Shown: positions 9,093-17,797 of the stretch, piece by piece | How the letters are laid out: every line of letters begins with the position of its first letter | How positions within the stretch are numbered: position 1 is the first letter of the stretch | Origin: an uncultured Ellagibacter sp. | Lineage (GTDB): Bacteria > Actinomycetota > Coriobacteriia > Coriobacteriales > Eggerthellaceae | Direction: 5' to 3' | NCBI RefSeq assembly: GCF_934643285.1 | Contig: NZ_CAKUBT010000003.1 | Span: 1 to 64,000 of the forward strand | DNA: 64,000 bases | The notes under the pieces: generated by a model | What the model saw: only the letters and a program-made list of their open reading frames with translations | Told to the model about the DNA's origin: nothing | The model's database searches: none | Program-made: the position numbers and the translations under genes

Positions 9093-9803
9093 ATTCATCT
9101 TGCCCGTATTGTATGCGCGAAGGCGACAGGCTTCAACCTCTTCTGGGAAGTTTTTGGAAAAGGGAGGTGATAGGGCGATTTGAGACTGGCGCCCGCATGT
9201 CCCGTGTCGCGAAAACGGGTCATGCGAAGAAAAGACGCGCCCCTTCCCAACCTTAACTTAGACGAAACGCGCGGGAAACATGCATCGAGTATCTTTGGGG
9301 TGTCGACACGGGAGGCCGCGCGGAAAGCGTCTGCGTGAAGCCTCGTGCTAGCGGCAAAACGCAAGATCATGCAGCCCCGAAAAGGCGCAGCGCCGTGCAA
9401 TTACGGCGAAGCGCAACACCGCGCGACGATGAACACCCTAAGGCGGCTCTGCGCTACGATGCCCCCAACCCACGTACCGCACCCGCCATTTTCTTTTGCT
9501 GTGCAGTTGCTGCACAGAAACGGGGCCTATTTGCTCGTTTTTCGAAGGGGAAGACCCTCGACCGCGCACAAGAACGCTCCCGCTCCCCGTGGTTTTCGGT
9601 GTCAAGGGCTTGCCTGCGAGTCTCCGTCGTCGGCAAGTTTTATGCACGTTGCCGATATTGCGACCTTGCGTCCCCAGGCATGCTCTACATTATTAAGGCT
9701 GTGTAAAATGCGGTCTGCATGAGGCGGCATGCCTCGTGATTGACACGCACGGAATCAAGACGAACTCCCAAAAGGGCGTTCAACAACATAGACGGGGTTG
9801 CAC
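9093..9803. other. intergenic region between the riboswitch and pit
   Basis: I find no credible gene in these 710 bases. The region has scattered small hairpins: CTGTGCAG/CTGCACAG at 9499-9517, CGGCAA/TTGCCG at 9631-9654, and CATGAGGC/GCCTCGTG at 9718-9738. A possible promoter for pit is TTGCGT at 9666-9671 with ATTATT 17 bp downstream. The small open frames here look like chance frames of GC-rich DNA. Confidence 0.4.
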
Positions 9804-10853
9804 GTGGCGCTAACGTTTGTAGATTTTCTTACCCAAGCGATGGCTCAGCCCATCCTGTTCGTGATTTTGATCCTCGTCATCGGCGTGACCGCCGTCTCCG
9901 GCGCCACCGATGCGCCGAACGCCATCGCGACGGTCGTCTCTACGCGCTGTCTCAAGCCGAATACCGCGATTGCCCTCGCGGCTGTGTTCAACTTCGTCGG
10001 CCTGGTCGGCATGACGTTTATCTCCACCGCCGTAGCGAAGACGATGTTTGGGATGGTCGACTTCTCAGGAGACACGAACGCCGCGCTTTTAGCCCTGGTC
10101 GCAGCTATGATAGGCGCAATCGCATGGGGCGTCATCTGTTGGATTTTCGGCATCCCGTGCTCGAAGTCGCACTCGCTCATCGCCGGCATCACCGGCGGCG
10201 CCATCGCGCTCAACGGTTGGGCGGGCGTGGTTCCCGCCGAGTGGGCGAAAGTCATCTACGGTATGGTGTTTTCCCTGGTTGCAGGCTTTATTTTGGGCTG
10301 GTTGTTCACCAAGGTCATCGAAGCGCTCTTCCGCAGCGTGAACCGCATCTATGCGAACCGCCTGTTCGTCATCATTCAAGATCTGTGCGCCATCGCGCTG
10401 TCGTTTCTCCACGGCGCGCAAGACGGCCAGAAGTTCATGTCCATCGCCATGCTCGGCGTGGCCTTGTCCTTCGGCAGCTCGACGCCCGATTCGAGTGGCT
10501 TCCCGATGTGGATCATGATCGTGTGCTCGGCGGCCATCTCGCTCGGCACCGTTGTCGGCGGCAAGCGCATCATCAAATCCGTCGGTATGGATATGGTGAA
10601 GCTCGAGAAGTACCAGGGTGTCGCCGCGAATTTCTCGACCACGTTCACGCTTCTGTTCGCGAGCCTGACGGGCATGCCCGTCTCCACGAGCCACTGCAAC
10701 ACGTCCGCCATCATGGGCGTGGGCGCTTCGAAATCGATCAAGCGCGTGAACTGGAGTATCGCGAAGAACATGCTGCTCGCTTGGATCATCACGTTCCCCG
10801 CATGCGGAGTCATCGGTTTCGTTCTGGCGAAGCTTTTCATGATGTTCGCGTAG
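9804..10853 (+). CDS. pit: inorganic phosphate transporter, PiT family
   Basis: This membrane protein of about 349 residues is a PiT (COG0306) low-affinity phosphate permease. It has two copies of the family repeat, seen as GATDAPNAIAT near the N-terminus and FLHGAQDGQKF in the middle, plus PCSKSHSLIAG and PVSTSHCNTSA motifs of the two re-entrant halves. About ten hydrophobic helices are visible. I prefer GTG 9804, six bases after a GACGGGG stretch; TTG 9798 in the same frame is an alternative. A strong terminator follows. No PhoU-like gene sits beside it. Confidence 0.9.
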   Translation: MALTFVDFLTQAMAQPILFVILILVIGVTAVSGATDAPNAIATVVSTRCLKPNTAIALAAVFNFVGLVGMTFISTAVAKTMFGMVDFSGDTNAALLALVAAMIGAIAWGVICWIFGIPCSKSHSLIAGITGGAIALNGWAGVVPAEWAKVIYGMVFSLVAGFILGWLFTKVIEALFRSVNRIYANRLFVIIQDLCAIALSFLHGAQDGQKFMSIAMLGVALSFGSSTPDSSGFPMWIMIVCSAAISLGTVVGGKRIIKSVGMDMVKLEKYQGVAANFSTTFTLLFASLTGMPVSTSHCNTSAIMGVGASKSIKRVNWSIAKNMLLAWIITFPACGVIGFVLAKLFMMFA

Positions 10854-10985
10854 GTACATGCCCGCCTTGGGCTTGTCTGCACCCCGGCATGTCCCATCTT
10901 CGGGTCTAAAATAGTAGCTCCCTACATAGTAAGGGGTCCTGCGCTGAAGCGATATCGCGCTCGCGTGCACTGGCGCTAGGTTCGA

Positions 10986-11021
10986 GCGGTTGCGTCCCCC
11001 CTTCGGGCGCAACCGCTTTTT
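10986..11021 (+). terminator. terminator after pit
   Basis: GCGGTTGCG (10986-10994) pairs perfectly with CGCAACCGC (11008-11016) around a C/T/G-rich loop, followed by TTTTT. It also lies just past the end of the convergent MATE gene. Confidence 0.8.
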
Positions 11022-11045
11022 CATTATGCGGTGCTTTTGCTCCTG

Positions 11046-12476
11046 TTACGCGGCGGCCTTGGAACGCGCTGCCTGCTTCTGCTTGCGCGCGGCGATCTTC
11101 GCTCGCTCCTTCGCGTAGGTCCGCTTCCTTGCGAAAAGGTAGAGCGCGATCATCGTGGTGCCGGTGACGATCCAGGTCACGGGGTAGATGTTCAGCAGCG
11201 CCTCGAAGCTGCCGAGCAGCGGGAACAGCGTGAACACGTAGATGACGCGCAGCACGCACGAGCCGATGATGACGACGACTGTCGGGAGGATGGACCAGCC
11301 CATGCCGCGCAGTGCGCCTGCCGTTATCTCGTAAGTGCTGGGAAGGCATTCGAGCAGTTCGACGTGCCAGAGCCTCGTGGTAGCGAACGCGAGGGCGCCT
11401 GCCTCGGTAGTGAAGATGCTCAAGCCGGTGTTGCCTAGGCCGACGAGCACAACCGACACGGCGAAAGAAAGCCCGAGGGAGAGGCCCATCGACCAGGCGA
11501 TGACCTTGTCGCAGCGCGAGAGGTTCCCCGCCGCGAAATTCTGCCCGATGAAGGTGATGGCGGCCTGGGAAAACGCGTTGATGATGAAGTAGGTGTAGTA
11601 CTCGAAGTTGAGCGCAGCGGTCGATCCTGCGATCGCATCGGTGCCGAAGCTGTTGATTGACGCCTGAATGATGATGTTCGATACCGCGAACACGACGCCC
11701 TGCAAACCCGAGGGCACGCCGATGTAGAGAATCTGGTGCAGGGCCCGCTGGTCGACGCGAAGCTCCCGCACGTTCAGGCGGAAGTCTTCCTCTTCGTGCA
11801 TGAGCATCACGATCACGATCGCCGCTGCAAGTGCGTAGGCGGCAACGGTGGCGGCGGCGATTCCCGCAGCGCCCAGGTGAAGGACTGACACGGCGAATAT
11901 ATCGAGCACGGCGTTCACCACTGCGGAGATGGCGAGCGCATAGAGCGGACGCCGCGTGTCGCCCTTTGCACGCAGGATTGCCGAGCCGAAATTGAACACG
12001 AGGAAAAAGGCGACGCCGGCGAAATAAATTCGCAGGTAGCTAACCGATTCGGCGCGCGCTTCGTCGGGGATCCCCACGCTGTCGACGAGGAAGCCTGCGA
12101 TGGCGATGCCGATCACGGTTACCAACACGGCGGAGACAATCGCGATCACCGCGGTGGTGTGCACGGCGGCGCGGATCTTCGAGCGGTCGCCTTGTCCGAT
12201 GCGTATGGCGATCGTTGCGTTCGTGCCGATCGAGACTCCTACGAAAAAGCTGATGAACAGCGCGACCAAGGGCGATACGCCGCCGATTGCGGCGAGCTCG
12301 GTGGAGCCGAGGAGGCGTCCGGCGACGATGGCGTCGGTTGAGTTGAACAGCTGCTGGAAGATGCTCGAGAAAGCCAGCGGAATGGCGAAGAGGAAGAGCT
12401 TGCCCACAAGCGGCCCATGCAGCATGTCGATGCTGTTGCGGTTCGCCTTCTTCTCCACAGTGTTTTGCGACGACAT
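11046..12476 (-). CDS. MATE family multidrug efflux transporter
   Basis: This 476-residue, roughly 12-helix protein belongs to the MATE (MatE/NorM, DinF-type) antiporters that expel drugs or metabolites using Na+ or H+ gradients. The start of each half shows the family pattern: MLHGPLVGKLFLFAIPLAFS, then FNSTDAIVAGRLLG, and in the second half GVPSGLQGVVFAVSN. The C-terminus is a basic Lys/Ala/Gln tail. The ATG follows a GGGGGA site. Substrate is unknown. No regulator is adjacent. Confidence 0.9.
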   Translation of the reverse strand: MSSQNTVEKKANRNSIDMLHGPLVGKLFLFAIPLAFSSIFQQLFNSTDAIVAGRLLGSTELAAIGGVSPLVALFISFFVGVSIGTNATIAIRIGQGDRSKIRAAVHTTAVIAIVSAVLVTVIGIAIAGFLVDSVGIPDEARAESVSYLRIYFAGVAFFLVFNFGSAILRAKGDTRRPLYALAISAVVNAVLDIFAVSVLHLGAAGIAAATVAAYALAAAIVIVMLMHEEEDFRLNVRELRVDQRALHQILYIGVPSGLQGVVFAVSNIIIQASINSFGTDAIAGSTAALNFEYYTYFIINAFSQAAITFIGQNFAAGNLSRCDKVIAWSMGLSLGLSFAVSVVLVGLGNTGLSIFTTEAGALAFATTRLWHVELLECLPSTYEITAGALRGMGWSILPTVVVIIGSCVLRVIYVFTLFPLLGSFEALLNIYPVTWIVTGTTMIALYLFARKRTYAKERAKIAARKQKQAARSKAAA

Positions 12477-12610
12477 TCGAAATCCCCCAGATATCTCAAT
12501 CGCTTGATAGTGACGCGCTCGCGCATCCGCGTTTTCACGCCCGCGCGCAGTCGCCGAATTTTCTTTCTACCGCGCTGCGGGAGGTTGCGCAAGGGAGAAG
12601 CGGTGTGTAG

Positions 12611-13315
12611 TTAAGCGAGCGGTACCTTTATGCTCGCGGGGGTGATGACGTCGTAGCGCACCGCTTTGCCGGCGAGCGAATGGCTCGGCTTCACGCCCGC
12701 GAGATGCGGGCCCTTCGCAGGGCGCTTCACGACCACTTTGCGCGGGCCGGCGGAAATGGCTGCGGCAAGGAGCGCCCCTTCGTTTTGGCAGGGAGCTTCG
12801 AGGTGGTGGATGAGCTGGAACTTCTTCTTCACGGCAGCGCTCTTGCGACGCTCGGGGAACATGGGGTCCAGATAGATCACGTCGGGTGTGTCCCCAAGAT
12901 GGGTCATGGCCTCGATGCTGTCTTCCTCGAAGAGCTCCATGCGGCGCGCGATGTCGGCGAGCTTAGGGTCGGCTTGCGCACGGGCGAGCGCGTCGCGCAC
13001 GAGTGCCGCGATGGTGGGGTCCGATTCGTACATGCTCACGCGAAACCCAGCTGCGGCCAGGAGAAACGAGTCCTCGCCAAGCCCCGCCGTGGCGTCGATC
13101 GCCCACGGCTCGGCGCAGCCGCGGACCTTTGCCGCGCGGACGAGGAGCTCGCCTGCAAGGCGGTCTTTCCGGATGCGGGGGAGCAGCTGCGAGAAGTCGC
13201 CGCGAAGCTCCATCCCGTCGCCGACGAGGGCGAGCCCGCGCTCGTCACGCCGAAGCGATGTTGCGCAGGCTTCGTCGCTTCCCGTTGATTCGCTCTGTTG
13301 GTTGCATTTCCTCAT
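12611..13315 (-). CDS. rsmJ: RsmJ-like rRNA (guanine) methyltransferase
   Basis: This class I SAM-dependent methyltransferase of about 234 residues resembles RsmJ, which methylates N2 of G1516 in 16S rRNA in E. coli. Motif I DATAGLGEDSFLLA binds SAM, YESDP is the acidic motif II, and YLDPMFPER is the family's DPxFP active-site block; a KRP basic motif follows near the C-terminus. The ATG at 13315 has only a weak ribosome site; the open frame continues upstream, but that part is antisense to the next gene. It may be an RsmJ-related paralogue rather than a strict orthologue. Confidence 0.8.
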   Translation of the reverse strand: MRKCNQQSESTGSDEACATSLRRDERGLALVGDGMELRGDFSQLLPRIRKDRLAGELLVRAAKVRGCAEPWAIDATAGLGEDSFLLAAAGFRVSMYESDPTIAALVRDALARAQADPKLADIARRMELFEEDSIEAMTHLGDTPDVIYLDPMFPERRKSAAVKKKFQLIHHLEAPCQNEGALLAAAISAGPRKVVVKRPAKGPHLAGVKPSHSLAGKAVRYDVITPASIKVPLA

Positions 13316-13350
13316 GGGATAGCATTCTAGCGTGTTTTCCCGATATTGCG

Positions 13351-15024
13351 CTATCCGCGGGCAATGTGGCGGGGGTACCATTTTTGGAACCATGCGGTGA
13401 AGACGCCCATCAGCGCGGGAAGGACCGAGTTGATCGCGCCGACGAGGCTGGCCGCGTCCGTTTGCATGATGAAGTACGTCCAGATAGGCGTGACCAGGTA
13501 GAGGATTCCCCACGCTGCGGTCAGGATGCGGTTCGTCCTCATGAAGATCGGGTTGCGCAGCGCCGCATCGCCGTTGTAGCTGTTCTTGGAGTAATGCGCG
13601 GTCAGCGGCACCTTCGTGAAGCAGGAGAGCGTCCAGGTTAGCCCGAACAGAAGATACGATGCGGGAATCACCAGGATGGGAGGGGCTCCTGCCAAAAGCG
13701 CGATGGAGCACGCGCCAACCCCCAAGCCCGAGATCTGGTCGTAGAGGGTGACCTTCGTTCGATGCATCAATACGGGCAGCAGCACGCATACCGCCATGCT
13801 GACAAGGCTGCCCCAGAAGCTGTCGATGGAGGCTGCGACCCAAAAGACGATCCAGGGGATGAGGAGCAGCATCATGTTGGTTTTCGGCCCGGGCTCGTTC
13901 TTGCCGCACGTGCCCGCTCCCGCCGCGCCCGCGCCCGCGGCCATGTTGCCCGCGCCGCCCGCCGCGTTCGCGGCCCCGAAATACTCATCCCAGTGCATCA
14001 TCAGGTCGAAGTCGCCCTCGACCGAGTACAAATGCCTCATGAGCGCCTCGTCGCCGGCAATCTCGCCGCTGGCGATCGAGCGCCAAACGCTCAAGGGGGT
14101 GTTGATCTGCGTGGTGCAATCCGCGGCGAAGCCCTCGGCAGGTTTCTCCTCCACATGGCTTCCGCGCTCGCCCAGCACGATGCGGTAGGTCTTGCCGATG
14201 TCGGTGTAGTTCATGTCGAGCACGACGTCGCGCCCCGGCCACGCCTGCCTGCGATAGAGGGCTGCCATCTGGCGCGTGAACACCAGGCTGGGATTTTCCT
14301 TCTCGCCCGACTTGCCGACTCCCCAGCTCGCGTCCGCCATCGCCTCGAAGATATCGCGCGGGAACAGGTTCTGGTCAAGCTTGCTGCGGGTCTCCTCTCG
14401 GATTCCGTCGCGCGTGAACTCTTCCCCAGCTTTCCTGACCCAAAAAAGGTACTCGTCGGTGCGTTCCGCCAGTTCCTTCACGCGGAAAAGCTCGCCCTGC
14501 CCGCAGAAGAGCGCGGTGTAGCCGTCTTTCCCGCAAAGCCGGTCGAACAGGTCGGTTACGCCGCCGTAGTTTCCCTTCGCAGTGTAGAAACCGCAGGTCG
14601 AGATTACGACCGTGCGCTTGCCGCTCATGTCATAGCGCGACGGGTGCCCGCCGTTTTCCGCCTCCGCACTCATGAAGGGGAGCGACATGGGAAGCTGCCG
14701 ATCAATCAGGTTCTTCAGCGGGCCGGGCAGCCCGAAGTAGTACAGCGGGAAGCTCCAGATAACGACGTCGGCCAACAAAATCTTCTCGATGACCCCCTGC
14801 ATGTCGTCGTGGATGCAGCATTTTCCCGGCGTCTTGCTCCAGCAAAAGAAGCATCCCCGGCAGGGCCTGATGTCGAGTGCGCCGACGCTCAGGGTCTCGA
14901 TTGCGGGCGCCTTCCCGTGGGCACCTTCTTCTTGGGCAGTGATCCCTTGGAGGAAAGCGCTGGTCAGACGCCAGGTATTGCTTCGCTCGCCTTTGGGGCT
15001 GCCGTTGATTGCCAGGATTCTCAT
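13351..15024 (-). CDS. flavodoxin-like NAD(P)H-dependent reductase fused to a membrane domain
   Basis: The first ~250 residues are a flavodoxin-fold reductase: MRILAINGSPKGERSNT is the FMN phosphate loop, and CRGCFFCWSKTPGKCCIHDD is the cysteine-rich segment typical of iron-sulfur-flavoprotein-like members. SFPLYYFGLPGPLKNLIDR is the flavin-contact block. After a Gly/Ala-rich linker (about 365-385) come five or so transmembrane helices with no family I recognise. At 557 residues it is about twice the length of a soluble reductase. The fusion suggests electron transfer at the membrane, which is inference. Confidence 0.75.
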   Translation of the reverse strand: MRILAINGSPKGERSNTWRLTSAFLQGITAQEEGAHGKAPAIETLSVGALDIRPCRGCFFCWSKTPGKCCIHDDMQGVIEKILLADVVIWSFPLYYFGLPGPLKNLIDRQLPMSLPFMSAEAENGGHPSRYDMSGKRTVVISTCGFYTAKGNYGGVTDLFDRLCGKDGYTALFCGQGELFRVKELAERTDEYLFWVRKAGEEFTRDGIREETRSKLDQNLFPRDIFEAMADASWGVGKSGEKENPSLVFTRQMAALYRRQAWPGRDVVLDMNYTDIGKTYRIVLGERGSHVEEKPAEGFAADCTTQINTPLSVWRSIASGEIAGDEALMRHLYSVEGDFDLMMHWDEYFGAANAAGGAGNMAAGAGAAGAGTCGKNEPGPKTNMMLLLIPWIVFWVAASIDSFWGSLVSMAVCVLLPVLMHRTKVTLYDQISGLGVGACSIALLAGAPPILVIPASYLLFGLTWTLSCFTKVPLTAHYSKNSYNGDAALRNPIFMRTNRILTAAWGILYLVTPIWTYFIMQTDAASLVGAINSVLPALMGVFTAWFQKWYPRHIARG

Positions 15025-15248
15025 TTCGCGCTCCTCAGTTCGGCGGCTCAGTGCTCGGCCCAGTCGATGTACATTCGCAGGCTTCTTCTGCCGAAGTCGG
15101 CGGTCATCTTCCAGTACGGGCTTTGGTCCTCAAGGCCGAGCTCGCCTTCGAATTAGTCGATGATATACCACAAACGGAATATGGGAAGAGGCCGCCAGGT
15201 AAATGTTGCGTAAGGTCGAAGCTGGGCCGCGCATTTTCAAAGGGGGGT

Positions 15249-15436
15249 CCTGCCAGAAATCGGGTAGTTTTCATCATATCGGGAAGGCGGGGCTTGGGGG
15301 AAGGGGAGGTCCATCGAGAGGCATGTCTCGCTGACCTGGCAGTATGCTTCTGCGCCGCCTGCACTCGCTTGCCGCAGGGACGGATAACGCCTTGCGAGCG
15401 CCTTTCGGTGATGAAAACCACCCGATTTCTGGCAGG
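15249..15436. repeat. 188-bp element with 29-bp near-perfect inverted arms (element A)
   Basis: The left arm (15249-15277) matches the complement of the right arm (15408-15436) at 27 of 29 positions; both arms contain CCAGAAATCGGGT. No T-run follows, so it is not an ordinary terminator. The minus-strand centre contains CCAGGTCAGCG, which also sits in the centre of the element at 47269-47515. It lies in the 660-bp gap between the reductase and the nuclease-fold gene. Confidence 0.7.
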
Positions 15437-15516
15437 TTGGGGTGGCTTTTGTGACACGCCTCCTGCTTTTGGCTGCCTGAGCTCATTCCGTGGAAGACGG
15501 CGCGGTACGTTCGCGC

Positions 15517-15665
15517 TAGAATAGGGCAATTGACCCAAGGCCTAGGGCAAAGCCACAAGCCCCAAGCCTAAGCCTTGGCCCCCAAGCACAACCACAAGCA
15601 CAAGCCTTGGCGCGACGTCCAAAGCTCCAAGCCCCAACCCCAAGCCCCGCCCGAGGCCAAAGGGA
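15517..15665 (+). other. low-complexity CAAGCC-rich tract with candidate promoter
   Basis: TAGAAT at 15517-15522 could be a -10 element for the gene that follows. The next ~125 bases are dominated by repeats of CAAGCC, CCCAAG and CACAAG words. If translated from TTG 15575 it would give a Lys/His/Pro/Gln-rich N-terminal tail, but a better start lies downstream at 15689. Confidence 0.4.
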
Positions 15666-15688
15666 AAACGAAACCAGAGGAGAGACAC

Positions 15689-16369
15689 GTGGCACAGGAC
15701 TTCTTCGACCTGCTCTACAACGGCTATACCGGCGAGTACCAGCTGATGAGCTCGCTGTACCGCAACGGCCTCGACGCGCTGCGCCCGCCCGCCGACATGG
15801 GGATCGATGTGGTGTCGCTCAACCTCAAGCAGCAGCTCGAGCATCCCGGCACGGCTCCCGAGACGTTCTTTTTCCAGGTGAAAACGGCGGTGACGAACGT
15901 GAGCGAGGCTGCCGACCGCCCCGGCGCGATCGCGACGGTGGAGTTCAAGCTCAAGCAAAGCGAAGTGGACCTGCTCGCCTGCTCGCGCGACCGCGCACTG
16001 TTCTGCTACGTCTACAACTACGAGGCCGATTCGCTCACGGACGCGTTCGAAGCGCCGTTCATCTGCTTCTGGCTCGACGGTACTCTCCTCGAGAAGGTCC
16101 GCAGCGGCGGCGCGTTCTTTCGTAAAGAGGGCGAGCCTAAGCTGACGCTCGCCTGCCAACTGCGCAAACCGAAGCACGAATACGGCCACTGGCACGCCGT
16201 GGTGGTGGACGAGAAGGGGAGCAAGGTCGAGGGCGGCTACCTCGGCGTTGTCGGTGGCTCGGGATACCCGGCAGACGACGAGGCGGATCACTACAGCGTG
16301 GTCGGCTATCTCAAGTACGCGCGCAGCTGCTCGGGTGTCGCCGAGAAGTCGGACTCTCCGACGCAATAG
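15689..16369 (+). CDS. DUF4365-like protein with a predicted PD-(D/E)XK nuclease fold
   Basis: I chose GTG 15689 because AGAGGAGA lies just upstream; this gives 226 residues. The N-terminal half has a glutamate in YTGEYQLMSSLYR, then MGIDVVSL and FFFQVKT. This E...D...QxK order is the catalytic pattern of the restriction-endonuclease-like fold, and it resembles DUF4365 proteins, some of which are found in defence or mobile contexts. That is a fold-level inference. The C-terminal half is unassigned. An in-frame TTG at 15575 would add a 38-residue basic tail. Its neighbours are not defence genes. Confidence 0.6.
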   Translation: MAQDFFDLLYNGYTGEYQLMSSLYRNGLDALRPPADMGIDVVSLNLKQQLEHPGTAPETFFFQVKTAVTNVSEAADRPGAIATVEFKLKQSEVDLLACSRDRALFCYVYNYEADSLTDAFEAPFICFWLDGTLLEKVRSGGAFFRKEGEPKLTLACQLRKPKHEYGHWHAVVVDEKGSKVEGGYLGVVGGSGYPADDEADHYSVVGYLKYARSCSGVAEKSDSPTQ

Positions 16370-16461
16370 AAGGGGAAATTTGCCCAGTTCGTGGGCTTCT
16401 TGGGCGAAACGCGCCCGTGTGCTGTGCAAGGTGCTAGCATGATGGTCAGGATTCGACGACG

Positions 16462-16485
16462 AAGGCGCCCGCGCGGCGCCTTTTT
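16462..16485 (+). terminator. terminator upstream of the MFS gene
   Basis: AAGGCGCC (16462-16469) pairs with GGCGCCTT (16475-16482) followed by TTT. It lies between the nuclease-fold gene and the MFS start, so it either ends the former or attenuates the latter. Confidence 0.65.
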
Positions 16486-16507
16486 CAGGAGAGGAGGCCG
16501 CAAGGAT

Positions 16508-17767
16508 ATGTCGACGGGTGCGATCAAGCGACACTACGAGAAGGTGATCGCGGCGTGCTGCTTCCTCATTCTGTTCACGAACGTCGGCCTGCCCTCCACC
16601 TCGTTTTCCGTGTTCCAGCCTTATCTGGTCGATCTGCCTGGCGTTGGCAACACCGGCGGCTCGATCATCATCTCGGTACGTACGTTCATGTCGCTGATTG
16701 GCATGCTCGTGGTCGGGCGCTATTATGACCTGCTCAACTGCCGCATCGGCGCGTTTCTCGCATCGCTGTGCGTCTGCGCGGGCTTCTTTCTCTATTCGCA
16801 GAACACGGAAAGCTTCATCGGGCTGTGCGCGGGCTCGGTGTTCACGGGGCTCGGGTACGGCTTGGGCGGCATGATCGCCTCGACGATGCTGATCAACCGC
16901 TGGTTCCGCTCGAACGTCGCCACGGTGGCGGGCATCGCGGCGGTCGGGTCGGGGGTGGCTGCTGTCATCTTGCCGAACGTGGCGGTTGCGCTCATCGGCA
17001 CGTACTCGCTTTCCGCGGCGTTCCTCTTCGAGTCGGCCCTCGCGCTTGTCCTCGGGGTGTTCGTCTTCCTGCTTCTGCGCAACTATCCGCGCGACCTGGG
17101 GCTTGAGCCTTACGAAGCGCCCGAGGGGAAGAAGGCGGGCAAGCCCGGCCGCGCCCGCGCCGCTCGTCGCAACCGCAACGTCCCCGCGAAGCTCGCGCCG
17201 CTTGTGCTGGTCGCGATGACGTTCGTCGGCTGCATCTCCGTCGGCGGCACGAGCTATCTGGCCGTGCTGTTCACTTCGGAGGGCTTTTCCGCCGAGGGTG
17301 CGGCGGCGCTCGTGGCGCTGTGCGGCGGCTGCCTTACGGTCGCCAAGCTCGCAAGCGGGGTCGTGTTCGACCGCGTCGGGACGAAGCGCGGCTCGATCTT
17401 CTTCTTCGCCCTGTTCATCGGCGGCACGCTGCTGCTCTGTTTGTCGGATATGGGGAACGTGGGGCTTGCGGGCGTTGGCGTGTTCCTCTACGGCCTTGGG
17501 CTCTCCCTCGGCACGGTGGGCATATCCGTCTGGTCGATCGAGCTTGCGCCGAAGGGGCGCGAGGCCAAGACGATCAAGAACTTCCAGCTCTGCTATGCGC
17601 TCGGCGGATTCATCTTCACGTTCCTGCCGGGCTTTTTGGCAGAAGCGTTCGGAACCTATCTCATCACGTATGTGATTCTGCTCGCGATGATCGCGTTCGC
17701 TGCCATGGTCGTCGTGGGTGTGTACCTTTTGGGAGACCGCCGGGTTTCTGATAGCATACGTTCGTGA
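16508..17767 (+). CDS. MFS transporter, OFA (oxalate/formate antiporter)-like
   Basis: This 419-residue carrier has about 12 transmembrane helices and a central cytoplasmic loop rich in Arg, Lys and Ala (about 205-225). The GLGYGLGGMIAST segment and the RWFRSN loop resemble OFA and monocarboxylate-type MFS members, so an organic acid is a reasonable substrate guess, but the sequence does not fix it. ATG 16508 follows GAGGAGG and AAGGA; the open frame runs further upstream through the terminator hairpin and is not used. A rhomboid gene begins 30 bp downstream. Confidence 0.8.
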   Translation: MSTGAIKRHYEKVIAACCFLILFTNVGLPSTSFSVFQPYLVDLPGVGNTGGSIIISVRTFMSLIGMLVVGRYYDLLNCRIGAFLASLCVCAGFFLYSQNTESFIGLCAGSVFTGLGYGLGGMIASTMLINRWFRSNVATVAGIAAVGSGVAAVILPNVAVALIGTYSLSAAFLFESALALVLGVFVFLLLRNYPRDLGLEPYEAPEGKKAGKPGRARAARRNRNVPAKLAPLVLVAMTFVGCISVGGTSYLAVLFTSEGFSAEGAAALVALCGGCLTVAKLASGVVFDRVGTKRGSIFFFALFIGGTLLLCLSDMGNVGLAGVGVFLYGLGLSLGTVGISVWSIELAPKGREAKTIKNFQLCYALGGFIFTFLPGFLAEAFGTYLITYVILLAMIAFAAMVVVGVYLLGDRRVSDSIRS

Positions 17768-17797
17768 CACGCAACGATTCCATGGCAAGGAGCGGCA

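Noticed and set aside
9335..9722. Overlapping open frames of 123-125 codons upstream of pit
   Set aside because: Two frames overlap in the same DNA, neither has a family or a good start, and composition looks random.
13316..13909. Upstream extension of the RsmJ-like gene to 13909
   Set aside because: The added ~200 residues are a shadow of the reductase/membrane gene; the methyltransferase N-terminus fits the ATG at 13315.
15249..15436. Rho-independent terminator
   Set aside because: The arms are 130 bp apart and there is no T-run.
15542..17788. 748-codon open frame on the minus strand
   Set aside because: It is antisense to the well-supported nuclease-fold and MFS genes, is rich in Arg, His and Glu as GC-rich mirror frames are, and has no recognisable domain.
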